A stretch of 55,581 nucleotides of DNA, taken from contig NZ_BBJJ01000048.1 in NCBI RefSeq assembly GCF_000739815.1, positions 1 to 55,581 on the forward strand. Direction: 5' to 3'. Origin of the DNA: Paraburkholderia mimosarum LMG 23256 = NBRC 106338 (GTDB taxonomy: Bacteria; Pseudomonadota; Gammaproteobacteria; Burkholderiales; Burkholderiaceae). The notes beneath the pieces were generated by a model. It made no database searches. It was not told the DNA's origin and saw nothing but the letters and a program-made list of their open reading frames with translations. Both the position numbers and the translations under genes were made by a program. Below are positions 1 to 7,431 of this stretch, piece by piece. Each line of letters starts with the position of its first letter. The first letter of the stretch is position 1.

Positions 1-38
1 GGCCTCTGACCACGATTCGGACGAATTGCTATCATAAG
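1..38 (+). repeat. Left terminal inverted repeat of the Tn3-family transposon
   Basis: It reads GGCCTCTGACCACG...CATAAG and matches the reverse complement of 7394-7431 with mismatches at positions 3, 4, 6, 7, 13 and 21. The outermost bases are GGCC, not the family-typical GGGG found at the right end. Similarity continues inward to about base 52 (GGTTATGAA on both sides). Confidence 0.9.
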
Positions 39-60
39 CCTCATGGTTATGAAATAACGA

Positions 61-88
61 TTCTTTATGCAAATTCGCACATAAAGAA
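61..88. repeat. Subterminal palindrome inside the left transposon end
   Basis: TTCTTTATG (61-69) and CATAAAGAA (80-88) are perfect 9-bp inverted arms around a 10-nt spacer, 22 nt inside the left terminal repeat. It could be a protein-binding site or a hairpin. The rest of the gene-free stretch 89-337 shows no further structure to me; it lies downstream of the minus-strand gene 338-868. Confidence 0.6.
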
Positions 89-337
89 CTCGGGCCGCGA
101 ATACGCCCAAACCGCTGCGTCCACTTGACGTCCAGTGCCGGCGATTGCAAGTAAATGGACCGTGGTCGAGGCTGATACGTGAGGCAGGTTGAGTTCCGCA
201 CGGCCCTCAGTTCGATGTCCCCGGCAATCGCGCAGATTGTTGGGCTGCCCGCTTCTGGCACGCCGTAACCCAACGGAGCTTCCCAGCTAGCGCGGGATGG
301 TCGCGTCCGTCACCGACTGGTCTGAATGCGCGCACGC

Positions 338-868
338 TTACCCGGTCATCGTTCGCAGCAAGCTCCGCATGACATCGTCCAATGTGTCATGCCGGGGACC
401 ATCATCTGACGCCGCGATGACCCGGAGCATGTCGCCCTCGAGCCTTATCTCCCACGAGACGATGCGGCGGCGGTCATGAGGAAACCGGGTCAGCTTTTCG
501 CCAATCAGGCGTTCGATGCCCTGCATAACCTCACGTTGTTTTGCAAGAGGCACGCTTTTGTGGAAGGTGATCTGTTCACGCAGCGCCTGGCCGCGCTCGC
601 CCTCGGGCAGGAGGCTGGTGTTCCATGCCGCCACAATCCCCGTCAGCGCGCTTTGACATTCCTCAAGAGTCGGGTTGCCGGATACCTCCTCCTGAAGCAT
701 CCGGGCCAGGGGCCATGAGATTTTCTGCTCCGGCGGTAAATCGTTACGATCGAGAACGATCGCGTCAGGCATACCCGACTGAGCCGCTCCCTGTCGTATC
801 ATCTCCAGATCACGCGCTCCCAGCTTGCGGGCACGCGAGGATTTTTTGGGCTGGCTGGTTTTGCCCAT
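338..868 (-). CDS. Transposon-borne hypothetical protein (176 aa)
   Basis: I do not recognise the family. The protein starts MGKTSQPKKSSRARKLG, a very basic N-terminus that could contact nucleic acid, followed by a mixed alpha/beta-looking body with no membrane segment or cysteine motif. It is transcribed away from the transposase, with about 136 nt between the two start codons, so the two probably share a divergent promoter region. Lying wholly inside the terminal repeats, it is a passenger or a transposition accessory. The coding frame is supported by its length, lack of a competing frame and consistent codon use. A role in regulating transposition is only inferred from position. Confidence 0.65.
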   Translation of the reverse strand: MGKTSQPKKSSRARKLGARDLEMIRQGAAQSGMPDAIVLDRNDLPPEQKISWPLARMLQEEVSGNPTLEECQSALTGIVAAWNTSLLPEGERGQALREQITFHKSVPLAKQREVMQGIERLIGEKLTRFPHDRRRIVSWEIRLEGDMLRVIAASDDGPRHDTLDDVMRSLLRTMTG

Positions 869-1004
869 TTTTCTGCTCCCTTCGCTGCGTTCTGCATTTG
901 CAAATTATGGCGGTCAGATGGTTGCGCGGATTGGCGCAGGCGCAACCGTTTTGCCAGACTTCTTGCGCTACACTGGCCGCCCCATTCGAGATCTGGAATC
1001 CGGC

Positions 1005-4000
1005 ATGGCAACCGTCGAACGTACCGCGTATCCGCGCTTTCCCAAGGGTTTTTCGTCAGCGGAGCTGCAGGCGTTCTATACACCGGACGTTGAAGAGCTG
1101 GAATGGGCACGCCGCAGCGCGCGTGGCCAGTCTTCGAGACTGGGTATGCTCGTTCTGCTGAAGGTCTTTCAGCAGATGCACTACTTTCCCTTCGTTGATG
1201 CCATTCCCGCCGTTGTCATCGAGCACATCCGGACGAGCGCGAACATCGCTGCGGGGACGGCATTCGACTACAACAGGGCAAGATCGCCCGCCTTGTTTCG
1301 GCACTATGCGGCAATCCGGGAATTTCTCGGCGTCCAGTCCTACTACGGCACCGACGCCAACGAAATTGCGGTGCGTGCCGCGCACGAAGCCGCTGAGACG
1401 ATGGATCAGCCGGTGGACATCATCAACGCAACCATCGACAGCCTGATCCAGCAGCAGGTCGAACTGCCAGCGTTCTCGACTCTCGATGCCATTGTAGAAC
1501 AGGTCCACACACGAGCTCAAACGACGCTGTTCCGACGCGTCTCGCGCCGCCTTTCCGAGGAGGACAAAGCCCAGCTGGACAGGCTGATCAAGCGCGAATT
1601 CAACCAGCGTCAGAGCGCGTACAACACCATGAAGCGATACGCGCTGCGACCATCGCGCAAGCATATCTCCCTGCTCGTCGACCATCTTACCTGGCTCGAT
1701 GGTTTTGGCGACTTCGCCCATGCACTGGAAGGGGTTCCCGCGACAAAACTGCGTTCCCTGTCGACGCAGGCGATGAGTCTGGATGCGGCGAATCTGAAGG
1801 AAACCCTGCCAGAACGGCGATATACCCTCATCGTCGCATTGTTGCATCAGATGCGCGTGCGCGCCCGCGACGATCTCGCCGAGATGTTCATCCGCCGTAT
1901 GGGCGCGATCCACAAGCGGGCCAGGGAAGAACTCGACCAGATCCAGGCACGTCAGCGCGAGCAGATGGAAAGCCTGGTTGATACGCTTGACGGGGTCGTC
2001 AATATTGTCGATGACCACACGGACGACACCGAGCTTGGTGCGCGCGTTCGCCAGTATCTGGCCCCGTCTGGCGACCTCGAACCATTGCGCGAAAGCTGTG
2101 CCGAGGTCCGGGCCTACAGTGGCAGAAACTACCTGCCATTGCTGTGGCGACATTTCAAGGCACATCGATCAGTACTGCTACGTCTGGTGCACGCACTGGC
2201 ATGGAGCTCGACCACCCAGTCCGAGGCCTTGCTTCAGGCGATGGAGGTCGTTTTCAGGAACGAATCGCTTCATCGGGAATGGATCAACGTCGAGGTCGAC
2301 CTCAGCTTTGCTTCCGAGCGCTGGCGCAAGCTCGTTTGCCGCCCGCCCGGGAAGGGCGCGCCGACCAACCGGCGTTATCTGGAACTGTGCGTACTGTCGA
2401 GCATGACGAGGGAACTACGTAGCGGAGACCTGTGCGTAGACGGCTCGGATGCCTTCGCTGACTATCGCGATTACCTGTTGCCCTGGCATGAATGTGAGAA
2501 ACGTCTTCCAGGATACAGCGAGAGGCTTGGCATCGCAGACAGCGGAGCCGGCTTCGTGGCCCAGCTGCGCGAATGGCTCTCGGATGCAGCGCGTCAGCTG
2601 GATGACCGATTTCCTGAGAAGTCCGAACATGTAACCATCAACAAGGCGGGCGAGTTTGTTGTCCGTCGCACCACAGCGACCGTCATTCCGGAAAGCGCGG
2701 TGGCCCTGCAGAAGGCCATCATCAAGCGCATGCCCGTGCGCAATCTGCTGGACGTTCTCACCAATATCGAGCACTGGACACATTTCACGCGACACTTTGG
2801 TCCGTTAAGCGGCAACGATCCCAGAATCCGCGATGCCGAACAGCGGTACCTGCTGACCATCTTCGCAATGGGATGCAATCTGGGGCCCACCCAGGCCGCA
2901 CGCCACATGGGTGACAGGATCACGCCGCACATGATGTCGTTCGTCAACCGCCGGCACCTGAGCCTGGAGCGACTCGAGACCGCCCAACGTGAGCTGATCG
3001 AACTTTATCTTCGACTTGACTTGCCGAAACACTGGGGCGACGGCAAAACAGTTGCAGCCGACGGCACACAGTACGACTTCTACGACAATAACCTGCTGGC
3101 CGGCTATCACCACCGCTATCGCAAGATGGGCGCGGTCGCATACCGCCACGTCGCCGATAACTATATCGCGGTGTTCCGGCATTTCATCCCGCCTGGCATA
3201 TGGGAAGCCATCTACGTGATCGAAGGGCTGCTCAAGGCCGGCCTGAGCGTCCAGGCCGATACGGTGCATGCCGATACCCAGGGGCAATCGGCTGCGGTGT
3301 TTGCTTTCACCTACCTGCTGGGCATCAAGCTGATGCCGCGGATTCGCAACTGGCAGGACCTCAAGCTGTACCGTGTGGATGCAGCGACACAATACAAACA
3401 TATCGATGGCCTGTTTACGGAAACGGTTGACTGGGAACTCATCGGGCGTCACTGGAAGGACCTGATGCAGCTCGCGCTGTCGATCCAGTCCGGAGCAATA
3501 TCATCGCCCCTGTTGCTGCGCCGTTTCGGCGCGGCCAGTCCGAAGAATCGCCTGTCCCTGGCGGCCGAGGAGCTTGGCAAGGTGGTTCGCACGGTATTCC
3601 TGCTTGAGTGGCTCGGCAGTAACGAGTTGCGGCAGGAGATCACCGCCACGACCAACAAGGTCGAGTCCTATAATGGCTTCGCCAAGTGGTTTTCGTTCGG
3701 CGGAGATGTGTTGCCGGTCAATGACCCGGACGAGCAGCAGAAACGTCTGCGTTACAACGACCTGATGGCTTCCGCCGCAATCCTGCAAAACACGGTGGAC
3801 ATGATGCAGGCGTTGCGCTCGATGGTGAATGAGGGCATTGAAGTCAATCCCGACGACATTGCATTCCTGAGTCCCTACCTCACCAGCAACCTGAAACGTT
3901 TTGGCAGGTACGAACTGGATTTTGGACACGTCGAGGGCTGGATACACGATCACCTGTTCGCCGGCCCGGTCCGCTCCCTGCGGAGAAACCGATCCCATGC

Positions 4001-4010
4001 CCGACATTGA
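1005..4010 (+). CDS. tnpA: Tn3-family transposase TnpA (DDE)
   Basis: This is the replicative transposase of the element: it binds the terminal repeats and forms cointegrates. It has 1001 residues, the usual Tn3 TnpA size. The N-terminus (RFPKGFSSAEL...RLGMLVLLK) resembles the family's DNA-binding region. The likely triad is D686 (AADGTQYD), D757 (HADTQG) and E887 (NKVESYNG); the spacings of 71 and 130 residues fit Tn4430/Tn3 relatives. I chose ATG 1005 over an in-frame start at 825 because family homology begins about there and 825 would overlap the divergent gene 338-868. It overlaps the next gene by 14 nt. No frameshift is seen, so it is probably active. Confidence 0.93.
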   Translation: MATVERTAYPRFPKGFSSAELQAFYTPDVEELEWARRSARGQSSRLGMLVLLKVFQQMHYFPFVDAIPAVVIEHIRTSANIAAGTAFDYNRARSPALFRHYAAIREFLGVQSYYGTDANEIAVRAAHEAAETMDQPVDIINATIDSLIQQQVELPAFSTLDAIVEQVHTRAQTTLFRRVSRRLSEEDKAQLDRLIKREFNQRQSAYNTMKRYALRPSRKHISLLVDHLTWLDGFGDFAHALEGVPATKLRSLSTQAMSLDAANLKETLPERRYTLIVALLHQMRVRARDDLAEMFIRRMGAIHKRAREELDQIQARQREQMESLVDTLDGVVNIVDDHTDDTELGARVRQYLAPSGDLEPLRESCAEVRAYSGRNYLPLLWRHFKAHRSVLLRLVHALAWSSTTQSEALLQAMEVVFRNESLHREWINVEVDLSFASERWRKLVCRPPGKGAPTNRRYLELCVLSSMTRELRSGDLCVDGSDAFADYRDYLLPWHECEKRLPGYSERLGIADSGAGFVAQLREWLSDAARQLDDRFPEKSEHVTINKAGEFVVRRTTATVIPESAVALQKAIIKRMPVRNLLDVLTNIEHWTHFTRHFGPLSGNDPRIRDAEQRYLLTIFAMGCNLGPTQAARHMGDRITPHMMSFVNRRHLSLERLETAQRELIELYLRLDLPKHWGDGKTVAADGTQYDFYDNNLLAGYHHRYRKMGAVAYRHVADNYIAVFRHFIPPGIWEAIYVIEGLLKAGLSVQADTVHADTQGQSAAVFAFTYLLGIKLMPRIRNWQDLKLYRVDAATQYKHIDGLFTETVDWELIGRHWKDLMQLALSIQSGAISSPLLLRRFGAASPKNRLSLAAEELGKVVRTVFLLEWLGSNELRQEITATTNKVESYNGFAKWFSFGGDVLPVNDPDEQQKRLRYNDLMASAAILQNTVDMMQALRSMVNEGIEVNPDDIAFLSPYLTSNLKRFGRYELDFGHVEGWIHDHLFAGPVRSLRRNRSHARH

Positions 4011-4344
4011 GACCCCCTATGGCATCGTCGATGCCAACGCGCTGCAGTCATTGCAGCATCGATACGATACGACTGTCATCCAGCAGGCCGTGGACCTTTT
4101 CGACACGATCCGTGCGCGCTGCGAGCCCGATGGGCTGCGTGACGATCTGTTGCGCCTGCACGGCATGGCACATACGGTGATCAACGGCGCGAGCCTGTCG
4201 GTCCCCGCGGACGATCTCACGCTGGTGGAACAAACCGATTGCATCCTCGATGAGCTGGAAGACTGGCAGCTTGTGCTCGACCGGATGATTCTAGCCCTGC
4301 GCCCCCTGCAGGATTTGCGATCCGAGACGGACGAATCACTGTGA
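3997..4344 (+). CDS. Transposase-coupled small protein (115 aa), unknown function
   Basis: The frame opens at ATG 3997 inside the last codons of tnpA (14-nt overlap) and ends with a TGA that overlaps the GTG of the next gene, so all three are probably translated as one unit. The protein is acidic and apparently helical, with repeated leucine-rich segments (LFDTIRARCEPDGLRDDLLRL, ILDELEDWQLVL in parts), and has no membrane segment. I do not recognise a family. Tight coupling to the transposase suggests a transposon function rather than host cargo, but that is inference. Confidence 0.6.
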   Translation: MPDIETPYGIVDANALQSLQHRYDTTVIQQAVDLFDTIRARCEPDGLRDDLLRLHGMAHTVINGASLSVPADDLTLVEQTDCILDELEDWQLVLDRMILALRPLQDLRSETDESL

Positions 4345-5546
4345 AGGCAGCCTCGCACAAGTGGCAGTTCACCCAACGTTTTCGCCGTAATGCTTTCGGA
4401 TGGCGCTCGGACATACCGATCCAGCGTATCAAGGAAGCGCTTACGGAGATTCGGCAGATGGCGCGCAGCGATGCAGTGCTCGCGGCCGACGGCGCCGTAA
4501 AATTCCTGGAGAAAGTTTCGCCCGCGCTGGAACACGTCGACAGTTCGTCAGGCGCCATCGGCACCGCCGTGAACCGGGCGATCGAAGCGCTGGTTCCGGT
4601 CATTGCTGGCGCATCGGTCGATACCATCACGCGCCAACGCTGGCTCGAGCGGCTATGGGAGGCCATTCAGGATCAGGGCGTCCCCTATATCGAGGGCCTG
4701 TCGGACGAATGGGGCAAACTCTGCGTGACAGCGGAGATCGCCAATACGTGGGCCGACAGGTTCGTTGATCTGGTCGAGCACGTCTGGTCCGAGGGGCCCG
4801 GCGGATATTTTGCGGGAACAACGATCTGTCTGGCCTCGCTATATGCGGCTGGACGACATGCGCAGTTGCTCGCACTGGTGGAGCACGCGCCTTTCAAGCA
4901 GTGGCACTACCGGTGCTGGGGCGTCAAGGCGCTGCTTGCGATGGGCCGGAAGGCAGAAGCCCTGGCCTATGCGGAAGACACGCGCGGTCTCAACAGCCCG
5001 GATGGTCAGATCGCGCAGGCGTGCGAAGCGATCCTGCTGTCATCGGGTCTTGCCGACGAGGCATACCAGCGCTATGCGCGCGAAGCCAACCAGGGCACCA
5101 CCTACCTGGCGACGTTCCGTGCCATCGCGAAGAAGTACCCGCACATCGCGCCGGAGACCATTCTGCGAGATCTGGTTGCTGCGTCGCCGGGTGAGCCGGG
5201 GAAGTGGTTCGCAGCGGCCAAGGACGCGGGCCTGTTCAACCAGGCCATTGAACTGGCCAATGCCAGCCCAACTGATCCCCGGACGCTGACGCGTGCCGCC
5301 AGAGATTTCGCTCAGAAGCAGCCAGCATTCGCCATGGCCGCGGGTCTTGCGGCATTGCGCTGGATGTCGCAAGGCTACGGCTATGAGATCACCGGGATCG
5401 ATGTGCTCGATGCAAGCCGCGCGACGCTGCAGGCAGCGGTGCACGCTGGCGCCGATGCTGAATCTGTCAGGGAGCAGATTCGCCTGTCGATTTCCGGCAC
5501 CTCCCCGCACGCCGACTTCGTGAGTCGGGCCCTGCAGGCGATCTAG
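4341..5546 (+). CDS. Transposon accessory protein, helical-repeat-like (401 aa), unknown
   Basis: The gene starts at GTG 4341, overlapping the TGA of the 115-aa gene by 4 nt. The first 20 residues are basic and aromatic (HKWQFTQRFRRNAFGWRSD). The rest is alanine-rich and probably all-helical, with TPR- or HEAT-like spacing of small and aromatic residues (for example ALLAMGRKAEALAYAEDTR), which suggests a protein-interaction scaffold. No catalytic motif is visible. It is the last gene of the tnpA unit and ends 105 nt before the recombinase gene. I do not recognise it as a known resistance or regulatory gene. Confidence 0.65.
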   Translation: MKAASHKWQFTQRFRRNAFGWRSDIPIQRIKEALTEIRQMARSDAVLAADGAVKFLEKVSPALEHVDSSSGAIGTAVNRAIEALVPVIAGASVDTITRQRWLERLWEAIQDQGVPYIEGLSDEWGKLCVTAEIANTWADRFVDLVEHVWSEGPGGYFAGTTICLASLYAAGRHAQLLALVEHAPFKQWHYRCWGVKALLAMGRKAEALAYAEDTRGLNSPDGQIAQACEAILLSSGLADEAYQRYAREANQGTTYLATFRAIAKKYPHIAPETILRDLVAASPGEPGKWFAAAKDAGLFNQAIELANASPTDPRTLTRAARDFAQKQPAFAMAAGLAALRWMSQGYGYEITGIDVLDASRATLQAAVHAGADAESVREQIRLSISGTSPHADFVSRALQAI

Positions 5547-5586
5547 CCCAAAGAATTGTCGTGAAAAATCCAGACAGTCGGTGTTT

Positions 5587-5652
5587 TGCAATTGATACAG
5601 GGATAACCTTTATTATCTCTGTGGCATTGTCTTTGTACTAAACTCAATTGCA
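5587..5652. promoter_or_regulatory. Candidate recombination (resolution) site of the tyrosine recombinase
   Basis: ACAGGGATAA (5597-5606) and TTATCTCTGT (5613-5622) form 10-bp inverted arms with one mismatch around a 6-bp spacer CCTTTA. That is the layout of a tyrosine-recombinase core site. The core is bracketed by a perfect 9-bp inverted repeat, TGCAATTGA (5587-5595) and TCAATTGCA (5644-5652), the latter reaching the recombinase start codon. The TnpI/IRS system of Tn4430 places its site similarly, next to the recombinase gene. The same bases must also hold the recombinase promoter, so autoregulation is plausible. Confidence 0.6.
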
Positions 5653-7343
5653 TGAAAACGCGCCTCACGATCCCGGCTACTGCCGACATCCCGACTGACT
5701 TTCCCGACGCCGGCGCGCTGGCAGCACTGCGTGTCTGGTATGAGGGCGCATCCTCGCGTGAGGCCGCGCAGCGGTACCTGCGCGATCAACTCAGCCGCGG
5801 CCAGTCTGCCCGCGGCGTCATCGGCCAGATCCGCCGGCAACTTGCACTTCACGCCCGCAGCCGGCAGCGGGCAGATCTGGCCACGCTGTTCGAATGCCCG
5901 GCCCATAAGCGCAGGCGTCATGCCCGCGCCATCGCACAGGCTGTCGAAGCGCTGCGCAAGCTGCCTTTGCCGCCCCCGCAGATCGGCGACGACATTGCGC
6001 ATTGGCTGCCGGATCGTGCTGTGCGTGCCCTGTACGCGGCCGATATCCGGACCTTGGCCGATCTCACGGTACGGATTCCGCGTCGCCGGCAGTGGTGGAC
6101 CGCCATTCCGGGTCTCGGCCCGGCCAGCGCCAGAAGGATCGAGGCCTTCTTTGCCGCGCACCCGGCGCTCACCGAGCGGGCGCGCGCACTGATCGTCGCG
6201 GACCGGCAGTCCGTCGTCACCCCTTGGGAACAGCTACGGCTACCGCACGAGGTTGACGGATCGGCTGGTGCCTTCCGCGCGCCAGCGTCGAGTTGCATCC
6301 TCGGCGCGGACAACGATTACGACGCCGTCCAGGCGTGGCTTGCATTGCATGAATCCCCGGCCACTCAGCGCGCCTACCGCAAGGAAGCCGAACGCCTGAT
6401 CCTGTGGGCCATCGTCGCTCGCGACAAGGCGTTGTCTTCCCTGAGCACCCGCGATGCAACTGACTACCGGGCGTTTCTGCGCAGACCGACACCGCGCGAA
6501 CGCTGGGTCGGACCACCTCGACCGCGCACCTCGCCGGACTGGCGCCCGTTCGTCGATAACCTCTCGGCCCGTTCGATCGCCCATGCGCTTGCGGTGCTCA
6601 GCGCCATGTTCCGCTGGCTGGTCGAGCAGCGCTATGTCGTGGCCAACCCCTTTGCCGGCATCAAGGTGCGCGGCAGCAAACGTGCGATGGAGCTCGAGAC
6701 CACGCACGCCTTTACCGAAGGCGAATGGCTGCTGGTACGCGCCATTGCAAACGGGCTCGAGTGGTCGTACGGCTGGCAGGCCGCCGCCGCGCACCGGCTT
6801 CGGTTCATGCTGGATTTTGGTTACGCGACGGGACTGCGGATCAGCGAACTGGCCGATGCCGCCTTGCGCAGTGTCGAGGCAGACGCCGCCGGCGATCACT
6901 GGCTGCACGTGACCGGAAAAGGTGGCAAGCCAGCACGGGTGACCTTGACGCCCCTGGCACGCAGCGCGCTGGACCGGTATCTGCAGGAACGGGGGCTACC
7001 TGTCAGCCGCGCGCACTGGAACCCCGCCACACCGGTGATCGGCAGCCTGGACGTCGATGCGGACGGCATCAAGCCCCTGCGTCTATGGGAAGTCATGCGA
7101 CGGTTTTTCCGGAGCGCTGCGCGAATCATTGAAAGCGATCACCCGGCACTGGCTGAGAAACTCCGTCAGGCGACGCCGCACTGGATGCGGCATACCCATG
7201 CGACCCACGCGCTTGCGAAGGGTGTGGAGTTGAGCGCTGTACGGGACAACCTTCGTCACGCCTCGATTTCGACCACGTCCATTTACTTGCACGCCGACGA
7301 CGTCAAGCGGGCACGACAGTTCGGTGAGGCGTTCACGGCTTGA
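5652..7343 (+). CDS. Tyrosine recombinase (phage-integrase family), TnpI-like resolvase
   Basis: The protein has 563 residues. The N-terminal third resembles the integrase-associated DUF3701 region and holds a helix-hairpin-helix-like segment (IPGLGPASARRIEAF, about residues 150-165). A SAM-like core-binding region follows (about 220-330), then the catalytic domain. Visible catalytic residues are R396 (TGLRISEL), K423 (TGKGGK), H510 and R513 (HWMRH), H536 (LRHASI) and nucleophile Y545 (SIYLH). It most likely resolves transposition cointegrates at the palindrome just upstream. No clear ribosome site precedes ATG 5652. It stops 50 nt before the right terminal repeat. Confidence 0.88.
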   Translation: MKTRLTIPATADIPTDFPDAGALAALRVWYEGASSREAAQRYLRDQLSRGQSARGVIGQIRRQLALHARSRQRADLATLFECPAHKRRRHARAIAQAVEALRKLPLPPPQIGDDIAHWLPDRAVRALYAADIRTLADLTVRIPRRRQWWTAIPGLGPASARRIEAFFAAHPALTERARALIVADRQSVVTPWEQLRLPHEVDGSAGAFRAPASSCILGADNDYDAVQAWLALHESPATQRAYRKEAERLILWAIVARDKALSSLSTRDATDYRAFLRRPTPRERWVGPPRPRTSPDWRPFVDNLSARSIAHALAVLSAMFRWLVEQRYVVANPFAGIKVRGSKRAMELETTHAFTEGEWLLVRAIANGLEWSYGWQAAAAHRLRFMLDFGYATGLRISELADAALRSVEADAAGDHWLHVTGKGGKPARVTLTPLARSALDRYLQERGLPVSRAHWNPATPVIGSLDVDADGIKPLRLWEVMRRFFRSAARIIESDHPALAEKLRQATPHWMRHTHATHALAKGVELSAVRDNLRHASISTTSIYLHADDVKRARQFGEAFTA

Positions 7344-7368
7344 TTGGCTTATGCTGCTATTGAATAAG
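7340..7368 (+). promoter_or_regulatory. Weak outward-facing promoter candidate at the right transposon end
   Basis: TTGATT (7340-7345) and AATAAG (7363-7368) lie 17 nt apart, each matching four of six consensus bases. They overlap the recombinase stop and point toward soeA, soeB and soeC. An AGGAGAGG stretch follows at 7367-7374, but it is too far from ATG 7397 to be a convincing ribosome site. Confidence 0.3.
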
Positions 7369-7393
7369 GAGAGGCGACTTCATAACCGCTGGG

Positions 7394-7431
7394 CTTATGA
7401 TAGCAATTCGACCGAATCTTGGTCGTACCCC
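7394..7431 (-). repeat. Right terminal inverted repeat of the Tn3-family transposon
   Basis: Read on the minus strand from 7431 it begins GGGGTACGACC and ends CATAAG, exactly 38 bp with Tn3-type ends. It contains an ATG (7397-7399) in frame with the remaining soeA sequence. The first host bases are 7432 onward. Confidence 0.92.

Larger units (their letters stand above)
1..7431. mobile_element. Tn3-family transposon with a tyrosine recombinase, inserted in soeA
   Basis: The element is bounded by 38-bp inverted repeats at 1-38 and 7394-7431 that match at 32 of 38 positions; the right one starts GGGG and both end ATAAG, as in the Tn3 family. Between them lie a Tn3-type DDE transposase, two genes overlapping its 3' end, a divergent hypothetical gene, and a tyrosine recombinase, so resolution probably resembles the TnpI type (Tn4430) rather than a serine resolvase. 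The base after the right repeat is already soeA coding sequence. The left flank lies outside the window, so the expected 5-bp target duplication cannot be checked. No antibiotic, metal or catabolic cargo was recognised. Confidence 0.93.

Noticed and set aside
825..1004. Upstream in-frame extension of tnpA
   Set aside because: It overlaps the divergent 338-868 gene start, and transposase similarity starts at about 1005.
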